Assembly: GCA_002470185.1 (NCBI GenBank)
Contig: DKNG01000025.1
Span: 1-10,040, forward strand
DNA length: 10,040 nucleotides
Origin: Arcobacter sp. UBA7394
GTDB taxonomy: Bacteria > Campylobacterota > Campylobacteria > Campylobacterales > Arcobacteraceae
Direction: 5' to 3'
Every line of letters begins with the position of its first letter. Within the stretch, counting starts at the first letter, position 1. Both the position numbers and the translations under genes were made by a program. The notes beneath the pieces are model-generated. The model ran no database searches and had not been told where the DNA came from. It was given only the letters and a program-made list of their open reading frames with translations. This document shows, piece after piece, positions 1-6,054 of this stretch.

Positions 1-1
1 T

Positions 2-892
2 ATTTTTAAATCAAAAGGTTTAGAGTTTAATACTGTAATATTATTAGATAGAATCAAAAGAAAAAATGCTGATAAAAGCTCACTATTGTTTGAATATGAT
101 AGTGTTGAATTAAGAAATATTTTTTATAAAATTAAAGGTTACGAGAATTACAATAAAGAGTATGCAAATGCAATTGCTAAAGAAAAAGCTCTAAGTTTAG
201 AAGATGAAATCAATATTTTATATGTAGCTCTAACTCGTGCAAAGAATAATATGGTCGTTTTTAAAAAAGTAAAATCATCAGTTTTTGATATTTTAAGTAT
301 GGGTGTTAATACCATGGGACAAATAATTGAAAGTTCAAATGTATCTAAAAACTATGAAAAAATTGAAAAAATAGAATATTCTCCTATGGATCTTGGAGTT
401 CAAGATAAACAAATATCAAAAGAAAAAGATAATGATGGAAATATGTTGTATTCTAAATACTTTGGAATAGCAACACACTTTTGTTTAGAAATGATGGATG
501 AATTTTCACAAGATAATCTAAATTATTGTATTGGTTTAGCAAAAACTAGATTTTCAAACTATTTAAATGAAAATGATTTTATTGATATTTATAATAGAAT
601 CTCAATGCTTCTAAATCATAATAAATTTAAAGAGTTTATTGAAGATAGTGAGTTTATAACAGAACAATCTCTAATTTATAATGGTGAAATAAAAATCATT
701 GATTTATTATTAAAAAAAGATGATAATTTTTATATATTTGATTATAAAACAACAAAAGAAAAATCTATTGAGCATAATAATCAAGTCTCTTTCTATAAAA
801 AAGCTATTAGTGAAATATTTGAAACATCAAATGTAAGATCTTATTTGATTTATCTAAAAGAACATGAAGTTCTAATAGACGAGGTTAAATAA
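2..892 (+). CDS. addA: AddA/RecB-like helicase-nuclease, C-terminal part (5' truncated by window edge)
   Basis: The reading frame is open from base 2, so this is the last 296 residues of a longer protein and not a gene starting at an internal TTG. The first visible residues (SKGLEF, about nt 11-28) match UvrD/RecB superfamily-1 helicase motif V. EINILYVALTRAK (about nt 206-244) matches motif VI, including the Arg that senses ATP. The C-terminal half carries a PD-(D/E)XK nuclease of the RecB/AddA type: a GxxxH motif (GIATH, His at about nt 476), IIDLLL with the metal-binding Asp, FDYKT at about nt 737-751 with Asp and Lys, and QxxxY (QVSFY) after it. Such proteins resect double-strand DNA ends for RecA loading, usually with an AddB partner, which is not seen here. 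The stop overlaps the convergent downstream gene. In this phylum the protein is often annotated as RecB-like helicase; AddA is the better functional name, but the N-terminal motifs are outside the window. Confidence 0.9.
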   Translation: MFKSKGLEFNTVILLDRIKRKNADKSSLLFEYDSVELRNIFYKIKGYENYNKEYANAIAKEKALSLEDEINILYVALTRAKNNMVVFKKVKSSVFDILSMGVNTMGQIIESSNVSKNYEKIEKIEYSPMDLGVQDKQISKEKDNDGNMLYSKYFGIATHFCLEMMDEFSQDNLNYCIGLAKTRFSNYLNENDFIDIYNRISMLLNHNKFKEFIEDSEFITEQSLIYNGEIKIIDLLLKKDDNFYIFDYKTTKEKSIEHNNQVSFYKKAISEIFETSNVRSYLIYLKEHEVLIDEVK

Positions 893-1439
893 AATACCTA
901 ATTGAAGCAAATCCATAAGCATTAGTTCTTTGGATTTGTTTTAAGTGTTCTTCATCTACTATGCCACCTAAGGCAATAATATCTAAATCTTCATATAAAT
1001 TTATAGCTTGTTTTAATACATTAACACCTTTTGGTTCACCTTTATTTGGTGTTGCAAATATGGGTGAGAATGTAATGGCATTCACATATGATTCTTGGGC
1101 TTTTTCAATATCAGAAAAGTTATGGCATGATATAACTACATATAAATCTAGAGCCTTTGCATCTTTGATTTCATCAAATTGTTTACTTGTTAAATGAACT
1201 CCAGTGGCACCAAGTTTCTTAGCTAAGTTGTAGTCACCATTAATTAGGATATTTGATATATTATACTCTTTACATATGTTTACAAAGATTGTGGCTAACT
1301 CTTCAAAGTTAGTAGCTGTTTTATCTCTAAAACATGCAATATCAATATTATTCTTTCCTAAAATTCTTTTTAGGTTTTTTCTAAATAACTCTTGATTATC
1401 TGAATAATATTTTGGATCAGTTATAAGATACTGTTTCAA
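885..1439 (-). CDS. ThiE/TenI-family thiamine phosphate synthase-like protein
   Basis: This 184-aa protein has the ThiE/TenI TIM-barrel signature order: ITDPKYY at the N-terminus, CFRDK (36-40; usually QxR[DE]K), NGD (67-69), GATGVHL (77-83), SCH (104-106), SPIFATPNKG (125-134), ALGGI (156-160) and GFASIRYF (176-183). ThiE joins hydroxymethylpyrimidine diphosphate to thiazole phosphate; TenI is a thiazole tautomerase. It is shorter than typical ThiE (about 210 aa). The Mg-binding Asp of NDD is kept as Asp69, but the second metal-binding Asp expected just after GVHxGQ appears to be Gln87 (GVHLTSKQ). The TenI catalytic His region reads SPIF and lacks His. Family assignment is firm; which reaction it performs is not, so no symbol is given. 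The start is TTG at 1437-1439: no ATG occurs in frame upstream before a stop near 1461, and a purine-rich AAAGAGA ribosome site lies about 7 nt before it. The 3' end overlaps addA by 8 bp. Confidence 0.82.
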   Translation of the reverse strand: MKQYLITDPKYYSDNQELFRKNLKRILGKNNIDIACFRDKTATNFEELATIFVNICKEYNISNILINGDYNLAKKLGATGVHLTSKQFDEIKDAKALDLYVVISCHNFSDIEKAQESYVNAITFSPIFATPNKGEPKGVNVLKQAINLYEDLDIIALGGIVDEEHLKQIQRTNAYGFASIRYFI

Positions 1440-1536
1440 TTTTTTCTCTTTGTAATAATTTTAAAAATTTTACAATATTTAATATTTAATTTACGTTAGA
1501 AATACGCAGATTTTGTAGCTTTTATTTTTTTGAAAT
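1440..1536 (-). promoter_or_regulatory. Upstream region of the ThiE-like gene, weak promoter candidate
   Basis: This gap is very AT-rich. Reading the minus strand, TAAAAT at 1472-1467 could be a -10 box giving a leader of about 20 nt, followed by the ribosome site near 1445-1451. No convincing -35 is visible, which is common for Campylobacterota sigma70 promoters. No THI-box riboswitch motif was recognised, and the space is too short for one between this -10 and the start codon. Confidence 0.3.
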
Positions 1537-1571
1537 AAAAAAAAGGGACAAGCCGAAGCTTGCCCCTTTTT
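1537..1571 (-). terminator. Rho-independent terminator of atpB
   Basis: Arms 1540-1553 and 1558-1571 pair around the tetraloop 1554-1557. On the minus-strand RNA the loop is UUCG closed by C-G, the GC-rich core has one G-U wobble (an A-C mismatch if read on the plus strand), and the stem runs into eight consecutive U (complement of 1544-1537). It lies about 20 nt after the atpB stop codon. The wobble pairs only in the minus-strand RNA, so it serves atpB rather than plus-strand transcripts. Confidence 0.93.
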
Positions 1572-1591
1572 AATTAAGAAAACTAAAGGTT

Positions 1592-2278
1592 TTAGTGCTC
1601 TTCTTCTGCCATCATAACAGACCCTGCAATATAAACATAAGTTAATATAGCAAAGATAAATGCTTGTAGGAAACCAAAAGCAGTTAATAAGAAGAACCCT
1701 GGAAGTGGTAATAACCAAGGTACTAACATAAGTAGTACCATTAAGAACATATCATCACCTCTAATAGAACCAAATAATCTGAAAGACAGAGAAATGATTC
1801 TAGAAATGTGTGAAATAATCTCAATTGGGAACATTAATGGAGCTAATACAGGCATTGGGCCCATAAAGTGCTTAAAATAGTTAATAAAACCATTTAATTT
1901 GATACCAACATAGTTATAGTAAACAAATACAATTAACGCTAACGATAATGTAAAGTTAATATTACTAGTAGGAGCTTCAAATCCAGGAATAACCCCAATC
2001 ATATTACTAACAAAAATAACTAAAGCCAATGTACCAATTAATGGTAAATATCTTCTAGCATTCTTCTCACCCATAGTATCTGCACCCATCGCAATAATTC
2101 CAGCGATAAATGCCTCAAGAGCGTTTTGTGACCCAGTTGGTACTAATTGCATTTTTTTAGTTGCAGATCGAGCGATAAAAAATACAATTCCTACTACTAG
2201 TACAAAGTGTGATAATATGATCCATTCTTGTCCATGACCACCGATTGAACCTAAGAACGTAAACAGTCTTCCTTCCAT
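1592..2278 (-). CDS. atpB: F1Fo ATP synthase subunit a
   Basis: This 228-aa integral membrane protein is the a subunit of the Fo motor, which forms the two proton half-channels against the c-ring. The hallmark stretch [17 protein letters not shown] (163-179) contains the essential stator arginine, Arg167 (equivalent to E. coli Arg210). [19 protein letters not shown] (91-109) and [11 protein letters not shown] (150-160) are typical of the family, and [18 protein letters not shown] (201-218) is the last conserved helix with the usual Gln (205). It has five to six hydrophobic segments. Length is normal for this phylum and shorter than in E. coli (271 aa). The ATG start has a clear AAAAGGA ribosome site at 2284-2290. 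No other ATP synthase gene adjoins it; in Campylobacterota atpB commonly stands apart from the F1 cluster. It has its own terminator and a candidate promoter, so it may be monocistronic. Confidence 0.97.
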   Translation of the reverse strand: MEGRLFTFLGSIGGHGQEWIILSHFVLVVGIVFFIARSATKKMQLVPTGSQNALEAFIAGIIAMGADTMGEKNARRYLPLIGTLALVIFVSNMIGVIPGFEAPTSNINFTLSLALIVFVYYNYVGIKLNGFINYFKHFMGPMPVLAPLMFPIEIISHISRIISLSFRLFGSIRGDDMFLMVLLMLVPWLLPLPGFFLLTAFGFLQAFIFAILTYVYIAGSVMMAEEEH

Positions 2279-2298
2279 TTTTTTCCTTTTGTGTTTTT

Positions 2299-2327
2299 CT
2301 CAATACTAAATTATTGAGCCCATTATA
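2299..2327 (-). promoter_or_regulatory. atpB promoter with inverted repeat at the start site
   Basis: On the minus strand a perfect TATAAT lies at 2327-2322, which would start transcription near 2315. A perfect 7-bp inverted repeat (2299-2305 with 2312-2318, loop 2306-2311) covers the expected start site. It could form a 5' hairpin in the transcript or be a protein-binding site. The atpB ribosome site follows 9 nt later. Confidence 0.5.
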
Positions 2328-2340
2328 TTATTTATTTTCT

Positions 2341-2360
2341 AAAATCTTTCTAAAGATTTT
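2341..2360 (-). terminator. AT-rich palindrome downstream of ilvA, weak terminator or operator
   Basis: Two perfect 9-bp arms (2341-2349 and 2352-2360) flank a 2-nt centre. As RNA this is a stem of about 8 bp with a 4-nt loop, starting 8 nt after the ilvA stop. The 3' arm ends in four U but no further U-run follows, so as a terminator it is weak. It also occupies the -35 zone of the candidate atpB promoter, so an operator role is equally possible. Confidence 0.35.
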
Positions 2361-2368
2361 AAATTAAA

Positions 2369-3574
2369 TTAAATTTGTTTGAATCTGTAACCATTTTGTT
2401 TCAAATGTTCTCTAATTAACTTTTGATGTTCTTCACCTTTTGTTTCTAGAGCAATTGTTACGTGAGCTTCGCCAAATTCAAGCTTCACAGAGTTTCTATC
2501 ATAATCAATTTGTACTATATTAGTACCACATTCAGTGAAAATATCAGTTAAATGCATAAGTGCACCCGGTTTGTCCATTAAAGTAACAACTAGGTTTAAT
2601 TTTCTTTGAGATTTCACTAAACCCTTCTCAATAATTAAAGATAACATAGTTACGTCAATATTTCCACCACTAACTATTGCACATACTTTAGAGCCTTCAA
2701 TATCAACTTTATTATGCATAATTGCTGCAGTTGCAACTGCACCTGCACCTTCAACTACTAGTTTGTGTTTTTCTAATAAGAAAAGAATTGCATTTGCTAT
2801 TTCATTATCATTAACTTCAACAATCTCATCTACATTTTCTAAAATTAAATCTAATAATTTAGGAGTTACATCTCTTACTGCAATTCCATCAGCAATTGTT
2901 TTAACAGATAAAGAATCAATTGGAAGGTGAGCTTCATAAGATTCTTTCATAGCACGTGCACCAGTTGCTACAACACCAGTAATTTTAATGCTTGGTTTCA
3001 CAGCTTTAGCAGCAATTGCAATTCCTGCAATTAAACCACCTCCACCAATTGGAACAATAATTTCATCTAAATCTTCTAATTGCTCTAAAATCTCTAATCC
3101 AATAGAACCTTGTCCTGCTATTACTTCATCATCTGCAAAAGGATGAATAAACTCTATATCATTCTCTTTTGAAAATTCTTTTGCTGCAACATAAGCTTCA
3201 TCAAAATTTTCACCATGTAATACAACATTAGCCCCGTAAGATTTAACCCCTGATACTTTTGTAAGAGGAGTTGCTTCTGGCATAAAGATTGTAGCTTCAC
3301 ATTTAAAGTGTTCAGCAGCATATGCTAAACCTTGTGCATGATTTCCAGCACTTGCTGCTACTACACCTTTATTTCTTTTTTCTTCATTTAATGTTGCGAT
3401 TCTATTAAACGCACCTCTTAGTTTAAAACTACCTGTTAACTGCAAATTTTCTTTTTTTAAGAAGATATCACTATTTAATTCTTTACTTAAAATCGGTGCA
3501 TATGTTAAAGATGTTTGGTTAATAATACCTTGTAATCTATTTTTTGCGTTTTTAATATCGTTAAGTGTTATCAT
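2369..3574 (-). CDS. ilvA: Threonine ammonia-lyase (threonine dehydratase) with C-terminal ACT domain
   Basis: This 401-aa PLP enzyme of the fold-type II family deaminates threonine to 2-oxobutanoate, the first step of isoleucine synthesis. The PLP lysine is Lys51 in GSFKLRGAFN. SAGNHAQG (75-82) binds the substrate carboxylate, the glycine loop GGGGLIAG (177-184) holds the PLP phosphate, and SGGNID (302-307) contacts the pyridine nitrogen. Residues about 326-400 form one ACT domain (LVVTLMDKPGALMHLTDIF). This is the about 400-aa single-ACT form, between the ACT-less catabolic TdcB and the 514-aa E. coli IlvA. The domain suggests control by a small ligand, but which amino acid cannot be read from sequence. 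The ATG at 3572-3574 follows a modest AAGAAG ribosome site. It is divergent from trmD, and no other ilv gene is in the window. A purely catabolic role cannot be excluded. Confidence 0.92.
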   Translation of the reverse strand: MITLNDIKNAKNRLQGIINQTSLTYAPILSKELNSDIFLKKENLQLTGSFKLRGAFNRIATLNEEKRNKGVVAASAGNHAQGLAYAAEHFKCEATIFMPEATPLTKVSGVKSYGANVVLHGENFDEAYVAAKEFSKENDIEFIHPFADDEVIAGQGSIGLEILEQLEDLDEIIVPIGGGGLIAGIAIAAKAVKPSIKITGVVATGARAMKESYEAHLPIDSLSVKTIADGIAVRDVTPKLLDLILENVDEIVEVNDNEIANAILFLLEKHKLVVEGAGAVATAAIMHNKVDIEGSKVCAIVSGGNIDVTMLSLIIEKGLVKSQRKLNLVVTLMDKPGALMHLTDIFTECGTNIVQIDYDRNSVKLEFGEAHVTIALETKGEEHQKLIREHLKQNGYRFKQI

Positions 3575-3702
3575 AGTTCTTCTTTATATGTATTTTTTTG
3601 AATATTATCTAAATCTCTCTTATATAATAAGAAATATTCTAAAACTTAACATTAAATAAAAGTAAATATGATAACATTTCAAAAAAATTAATAAGGTCTA
3701 TT
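3575..3702. promoter_or_regulatory. Divergent promoter region between ilvA and trmD
   Basis: This 128-bp AT-rich gap must hold promoters for both directions. For trmD, TATGAT at 3667-3672 with TTAACA at 3646-3651 (15-bp spacer) would give a leader of about 24 nt; a perfect TATAAT at 3623-3628 is a second candidate with a longer leader. For ilvA, the minus strand reads GATAAT in the 3604-3610 area as a possible -10. No attenuator or leader peptide was recognised on the ilvA side. Confidence 0.45.
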
Positions 3703-4392
3703 TTGAAATTTACTTTTGTAACTTTGTTCCCTAATTTAATTGAACCGTATTTTCAGGATTCAATTTTAAAGCGAGCAGTTGATTCTAAATTTATTAGTTA
3801 TGAGTTTTATAATCCAAGGGATTACACTACAAATAAACATCTAAAAGTTGATAAACAAATGGTAGGTGGTGGAGCAGGAATGCTTATGACTTGCCAACCT
3901 TTATTTGACTGCTTAGATAAAATAAAAGAAGAAAATGAAGATGCTTATATTGTATTCCCTTTAGCCGCTGCTAAACCATTTAAACAAAATGATGCGAAGA
4001 GATTAGCAAAGAAAAAAAATGTTGTATTTGTAAGTGGTAGATATGAAGGAATTGATGAAAGAGTAATTGAAAAATATGCTAATGAAGTATTTTCAATTGG
4101 AGAATTTATTTTAACAGGTGGAGAATTAGCATCTCTTACAATGGCTGATGCAATTTCAAGAAATGTTGATGGGGTACTTGGTAACGCTGACTCACTAGTG
4201 ATGGAGAGTTATGAAAATAATCTTTTGGAAGCACCTTCTTTTACAAAACCTGAAAATTTCCAAGATTTAAGTGTTATTAAAGAATTCTTAAAGGGAAATC
4301 ATAGTAAGATTCACGACTTAAAATATGATCTGGCTACATGCAAGACAAGATATTTTAGACCAGGTTTAGTTACCAACAAAAATTCAAAATAA
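3703..4392 (+). CDS. trmD: tRNA (guanine-37-N1)-methyltransferase
   Basis: This 229-aa SPOUT-class enzyme uses S-adenosylmethionine to make m1G37 in tRNAs with a G36G37 sequence, preventing +1 frameshifts. N-terminal FVTLFPNLIEPYF (5-17), QMVGGGAGMLM (52-62) and the trefoil-knot cofactor site SGRYEGIDERV (111-121), SIGEFILTGGELASL (131-145) and DGVLGN (156-161) are diagnostic. LLEAPSFTKP (174-183) corresponds to the usual LLxxPxYTRP, and the C-terminal GNH (198-200) is kept. The residue aligned to catalytic Asp169 of E. coli appears to be Glu169 (MESY at 167-170). The start is TTG at 3703-3705, 6 nt after AAGG at 3693-3696; no better start precedes it. It lies upstream of rplS as in many bacteria, but rpsP and rimM are not upstream; ilvA diverges instead. 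Confidence 0.97.
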   Translation: MKFTFVTLFPNLIEPYFQDSILKRAVDSKFISYEFYNPRDYTTNKHLKVDKQMVGGGAGMLMTCQPLFDCLDKIKEENEDAYIVFPLAAAKPFKQNDAKRLAKKKNVVFVSGRYEGIDERVIEKYANEVFSIGEFILTGGELASLTMADAISRNVDGVLGNADSLVMESYENNLLEAPSFTKPENFQDLSVIKEFLKGNHSKIHDLKYDLATCKTRYFRPGLVTNKNSK

Positions 4393-4429
4393 AAGTGTGA
4401 TACCCCGCTATTTGCAAATGCGGGCACTT
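4393..4429 (+). promoter_or_regulatory. Intercistronic hairpin before rplS
   Basis: CCCGC at 4404-4408 pairs with GCGGG at 4420-4424, continued inward by ATT/AAT (4410-4412 with 4417-4419) past a bulged T, with a TGCA loop. AAGTG at 4393-4397 can also pair with CACTT at 4425-4429, leaving 4398-4403 as a 6-nt bulge. No U-run follows, so it is not an intrinsic terminator. It begins one base after the trmD stop and ends 5 nt before the rplS ribosome site. It could be an L19 autoregulatory site, an RNA-processing site or a 5' stabiliser. Confidence 0.55.
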
Positions 4430-4446
4430 TCACCAAAGGTAAATAC

Positions 4447-4803
4447 ATGAAGAATAGATACATTGCAGCTTTTGAAGCAGCGCAAATTGCAGAAAAAGAA
4501 ATTCCACAGTTCAGAGCTGGTGATACAGTAAGACTTGGTATTGAGATTAAAGAGGGTGAAAAGAAGAGAGTTCAGTCTTTCGAAGGTATTGTTATTGCTA
4601 GACACGGTGAAGGTGTTTCAGCTACATTTATTGTAAGAAAAATTGGAGCTAACTCTGTTGGTGTTGAAAGAATTTTCCCATTATATTCTGAGTCTATCAA
4701 ATCTTTTGAAGTATTAAGAAGAGGTAGAGTAAGAAGAGCTAAACTTCATTACCTAAGAGGTTTAAGAGGTAAAGCTGCTAGAATTAAAGAATTAAAAAGA
4801 TAG
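4447..4803 (+). CDS. rplS: 50S ribosomal protein L19
   Basis: This 118-aa protein is a normal-length L19, which sits at the 30S-50S interface of the ribosome. Diagnostic stretches are [33 protein letters not shown] (22-54), [24 protein letters not shown] (61-84) and the basic tail [25 protein letters not shown] (91-115). The ATG lies 7 nt after AAAGG at 4435-4439. It is downstream of trmD, the usual order, and separated from it by a hairpin, so extra expression relative to trmD is plausible. Confidence 0.98.
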   Translation: MKNRYIAAFEAAQIAEKEIPQFRAGDTVRLGIEIKEGEKKRVQSFEGIVIARHGEGVSATFIVRKIGANSVGVERIFPLYSESIKSFEVLRRGRVRRAKLHYLRGLRGKAARIKELKR

Positions 4804-4806
4804 TAG

Positions 4807-4832
4807 AACTTTAGGGCTTTAGCCCTTTAGTT
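4807..4832 (+). terminator. Hairpin after rplS, weak terminator or processing site
   Basis: AGGGC (4813-4817) pairs with GCCCT (4822-4826) around a TTTA loop. Beyond a TT/TT internal loop, AACT (4807-4810) pairs with AGTT (4829-4832). Only a short interrupted T-stretch follows, so termination is probably partial. It starts 3 nt after the rplS stop and ends 7 nt before the next start codon. Confidence 0.5.
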
Positions 4833-4839
4833 TATTAAT

Positions 4840-5358
4840 ATGTCAAAAATATTAATTCATACTACTTCTTTAGCAGAAGCTAACCCAATTATCAATTCTT
4901 TTAATTTAAAAGAATTAGATATAGCTCAAAAAAATGTTATTTATTCTAATGACGACCTTTTACTTATCATCTCTGGTGTAAGTAAAGAAGAAATCTTAGA
5001 ATCATTAACATATATTTTTGAGAACTTCGATATTTCTAAAGCTTTTGATTTAAGCATTGCATCTTGTAGTGATGGCTCGATTGCTTTAGGAACACTTTTT
5101 TGTACTAATAGATTTGTTAATGGTGTAAATTTTGCAAATGTTACGACAATTGAAAAACCACTAGAAACAGATGAAAACTTAGAAACATTACTTGTTGACA
5201 AACAAGCATCTTTTTTTAAAGACACTTGTAAAGAAAACATAAAAGACTACTACATATTAAAAATTGTTTCAGATTATTTTGATGAAGAAGAACCTTCAGA
5301 TGATAAAATATTTGAATTAATTAATAATTCCATTTTAAAATGGAAAAACTTAATCTAA
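4840..5358 (+). CDS. Shortened nucleoside phosphorylase/nucleosidase-like protein
   Basis: This 172-aa protein shows a faint resemblance to the PNP/UDP phosphorylase superfamily (MTA/SAH nucleosidase, futalosine hydrolase). LLLIISGVSKEEILESLTYIF (40-60) matches the strand and helix with the phosphate/ribose glycine loop. SIALGTLFCTNRFVN (80-94) resembles the 'GDiVvs' region. LVDKQASFF (118-126) lies where VDMExAA is usual, and LKIVSDYFDEE (140-150) where the catalytic-Asp motif ISD is usual. The Asp is present (145), but the ribose-binding Glu appears to be Gln122 and the preceding Met to be Lys121. It is 50-60 residues shorter than active nucleosidases. Either it acts on a different substrate or it has lost catalysis. 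The ATG at 4840 has no visible Shine-Dalgarno sequence; a hairpin fills the space upstream. It is followed 8 nt later by the DedA gene, suggesting cotranscription. The family call is by eye and tentative. Confidence 0.55.
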   Translation: MSKILIHTTSLAEANPIINSFNLKELDIAQKNVIYSNDDLLLIISGVSKEEILESLTYIFENFDISKAFDLSIASCSDGSIALGTLFCTNRFVNGVNFANVTTIEKPLETDENLETLLVDKQASFFKDTCKENIKDYYILKIVSDYFDEEEPSDDKIFELINNSILKWKNLI

Positions 5359-5366
5359 GGTAATCC

Positions 5367-5966
5367 ATGCTAACAGACGTTGTTAATTTTGTTGTTGATA
5401 CGGTTGGAAGTCTAGGTTACATTGGAATCTTCTTAATGATGTTCTTGGAAAGTTCTTTCTTTCCTTTCCCTTCTGAAGTTGTAATGATCCCTGCGGGTTA
5501 TTTAGCTTATAAAGGTGAAATGAATATCTACATTGCAATATTTTCTGGTATTTTAGGCTCACTTATGGGAGCACTTTTTAATTACTTCTTAGCTATTAAA
5601 CTAGGACGTTCTTTTTTAGTAAAATATGGGAGATACTTCTTTATAAAAGAAGAAACTATTGTAAAAATGGAAGAGTTCTTTAAATCACATGGACATATTT
5701 CAACTTTCTCAGGTAGATTAATACCTGCGGTAAGACAATACATATCTTTCCCTGCTGGTCTTGCAAAAATGAATATTTTTATTTTTTCAATTTATACTAC
5801 TTTAGGTGCAGCTATTTGGGTTATTATTCTTACTTTACTTGGATATTATTTAGGAGATAATGAACTTCTAATCAAAGAATATTTAAGATATATAATTGTT
5901 GGGATTCTAATTTTATTAGCAGTTTTAGGTTTTTGGTACTATAAAAGAATAAAAAGAAATAACTAA
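5367..5966 (+). CDS. DedA-family (VTT domain) membrane protein
   Basis: This 199-aa inner-membrane protein belongs to the DedA superfamily, whose members help keep membrane potential and envelope homeostasis; some flip polyprenyl or phospholipid carriers. Visible hallmarks are [22 protein letters not shown] (26-47), with the conserved acidic and proline residues of the first re-entrant loop, the GxxxG-type helix [16 protein letters not shown] (61-76), and the signature [22 protein letters not shown] (114-135) with Arg117 and Arg123. About four to five further hydrophobic spans follow, and the tail is basic (KRIKRNN). Length is typical. The ribosome site AAGG at 5357-5360 overlaps the stop codon of the preceding gene, so translation is probably coupled to it. 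The substrate cannot be read from sequence. Confidence 0.93.
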   Translation: MLTDVVNFVVDTVGSLGYIGIFLMMFLESSFFPFPSEVVMIPAGYLAYKGEMNIYIAIFSGILGSLMGALFNYFLAIKLGRSFLVKYGRYFFIKEETIVKMEEFFKSHGHISTFSGRLIPAVRQYISFPAGLAKMNIFIFSIYTTLGAAIWVIILTLLGYYLGDNELLIKEYLRYIIVGILILLAVLGFWYYKRIKRNN

Positions 5967-5987
5967 TTTAAGCAACAAATAAATAAT

Positions 5988-6054
5988 TTATATGCTACAA
6001 TCCCATCTATTTTAATTAAGGATGAGTGATGAAATCTCAAGGTGTAGCATATAA
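5988..6054 (+). promoter_or_regulatory. Extended -10 promoter of the EamA gene with spaced 12-bp inverted repeat
   Basis: TG at 5993-5994 followed by C and TACAAT at 5996-6001 forms an extended -10 box, giving a start near 6008 and a leader of about 20 nt. The 12 bases 5988-5999, which include most of this element, are repeated in perfect inversion at 6043-6054 inside codons 5-9 of the gene. The ribosome site AAGGA is at 6018-6022. Confidence 0.55.

Noticed and set aside
86..892. A separate gene starting at the internal TTG at 86
   Set aside because: The frame is open to the window edge and the upstream residues carry helicase motif V, so the TTG is internal to a truncated gene.
961..1197. 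Plus-strand 78-aa open frame
   Set aside because: It is antisense to the well-supported ThiE-like gene and has no recognisable domain.
1440..1591. A TPP (THI-box) riboswitch ahead of the ThiE-like gene
   Set aside because: None of the conserved TPP riboswitch core sequence is present and the predicted leader is only about 20 nt.
1491..1718. Minus-strand 75-aa open frame
   Set aside because: It overlaps the end of atpB in another frame and runs through the terminator; its protein is low in credible features.
4408..4605. Minus-strand 65-aa open frame
   Set aside because: It is a shadow of rplS on the opposite strand.
4941..5240. Minus-strand 99-aa open frame
   Set aside because: It is antisense to the nucleosidase-like gene, with no ribosome site or domain.
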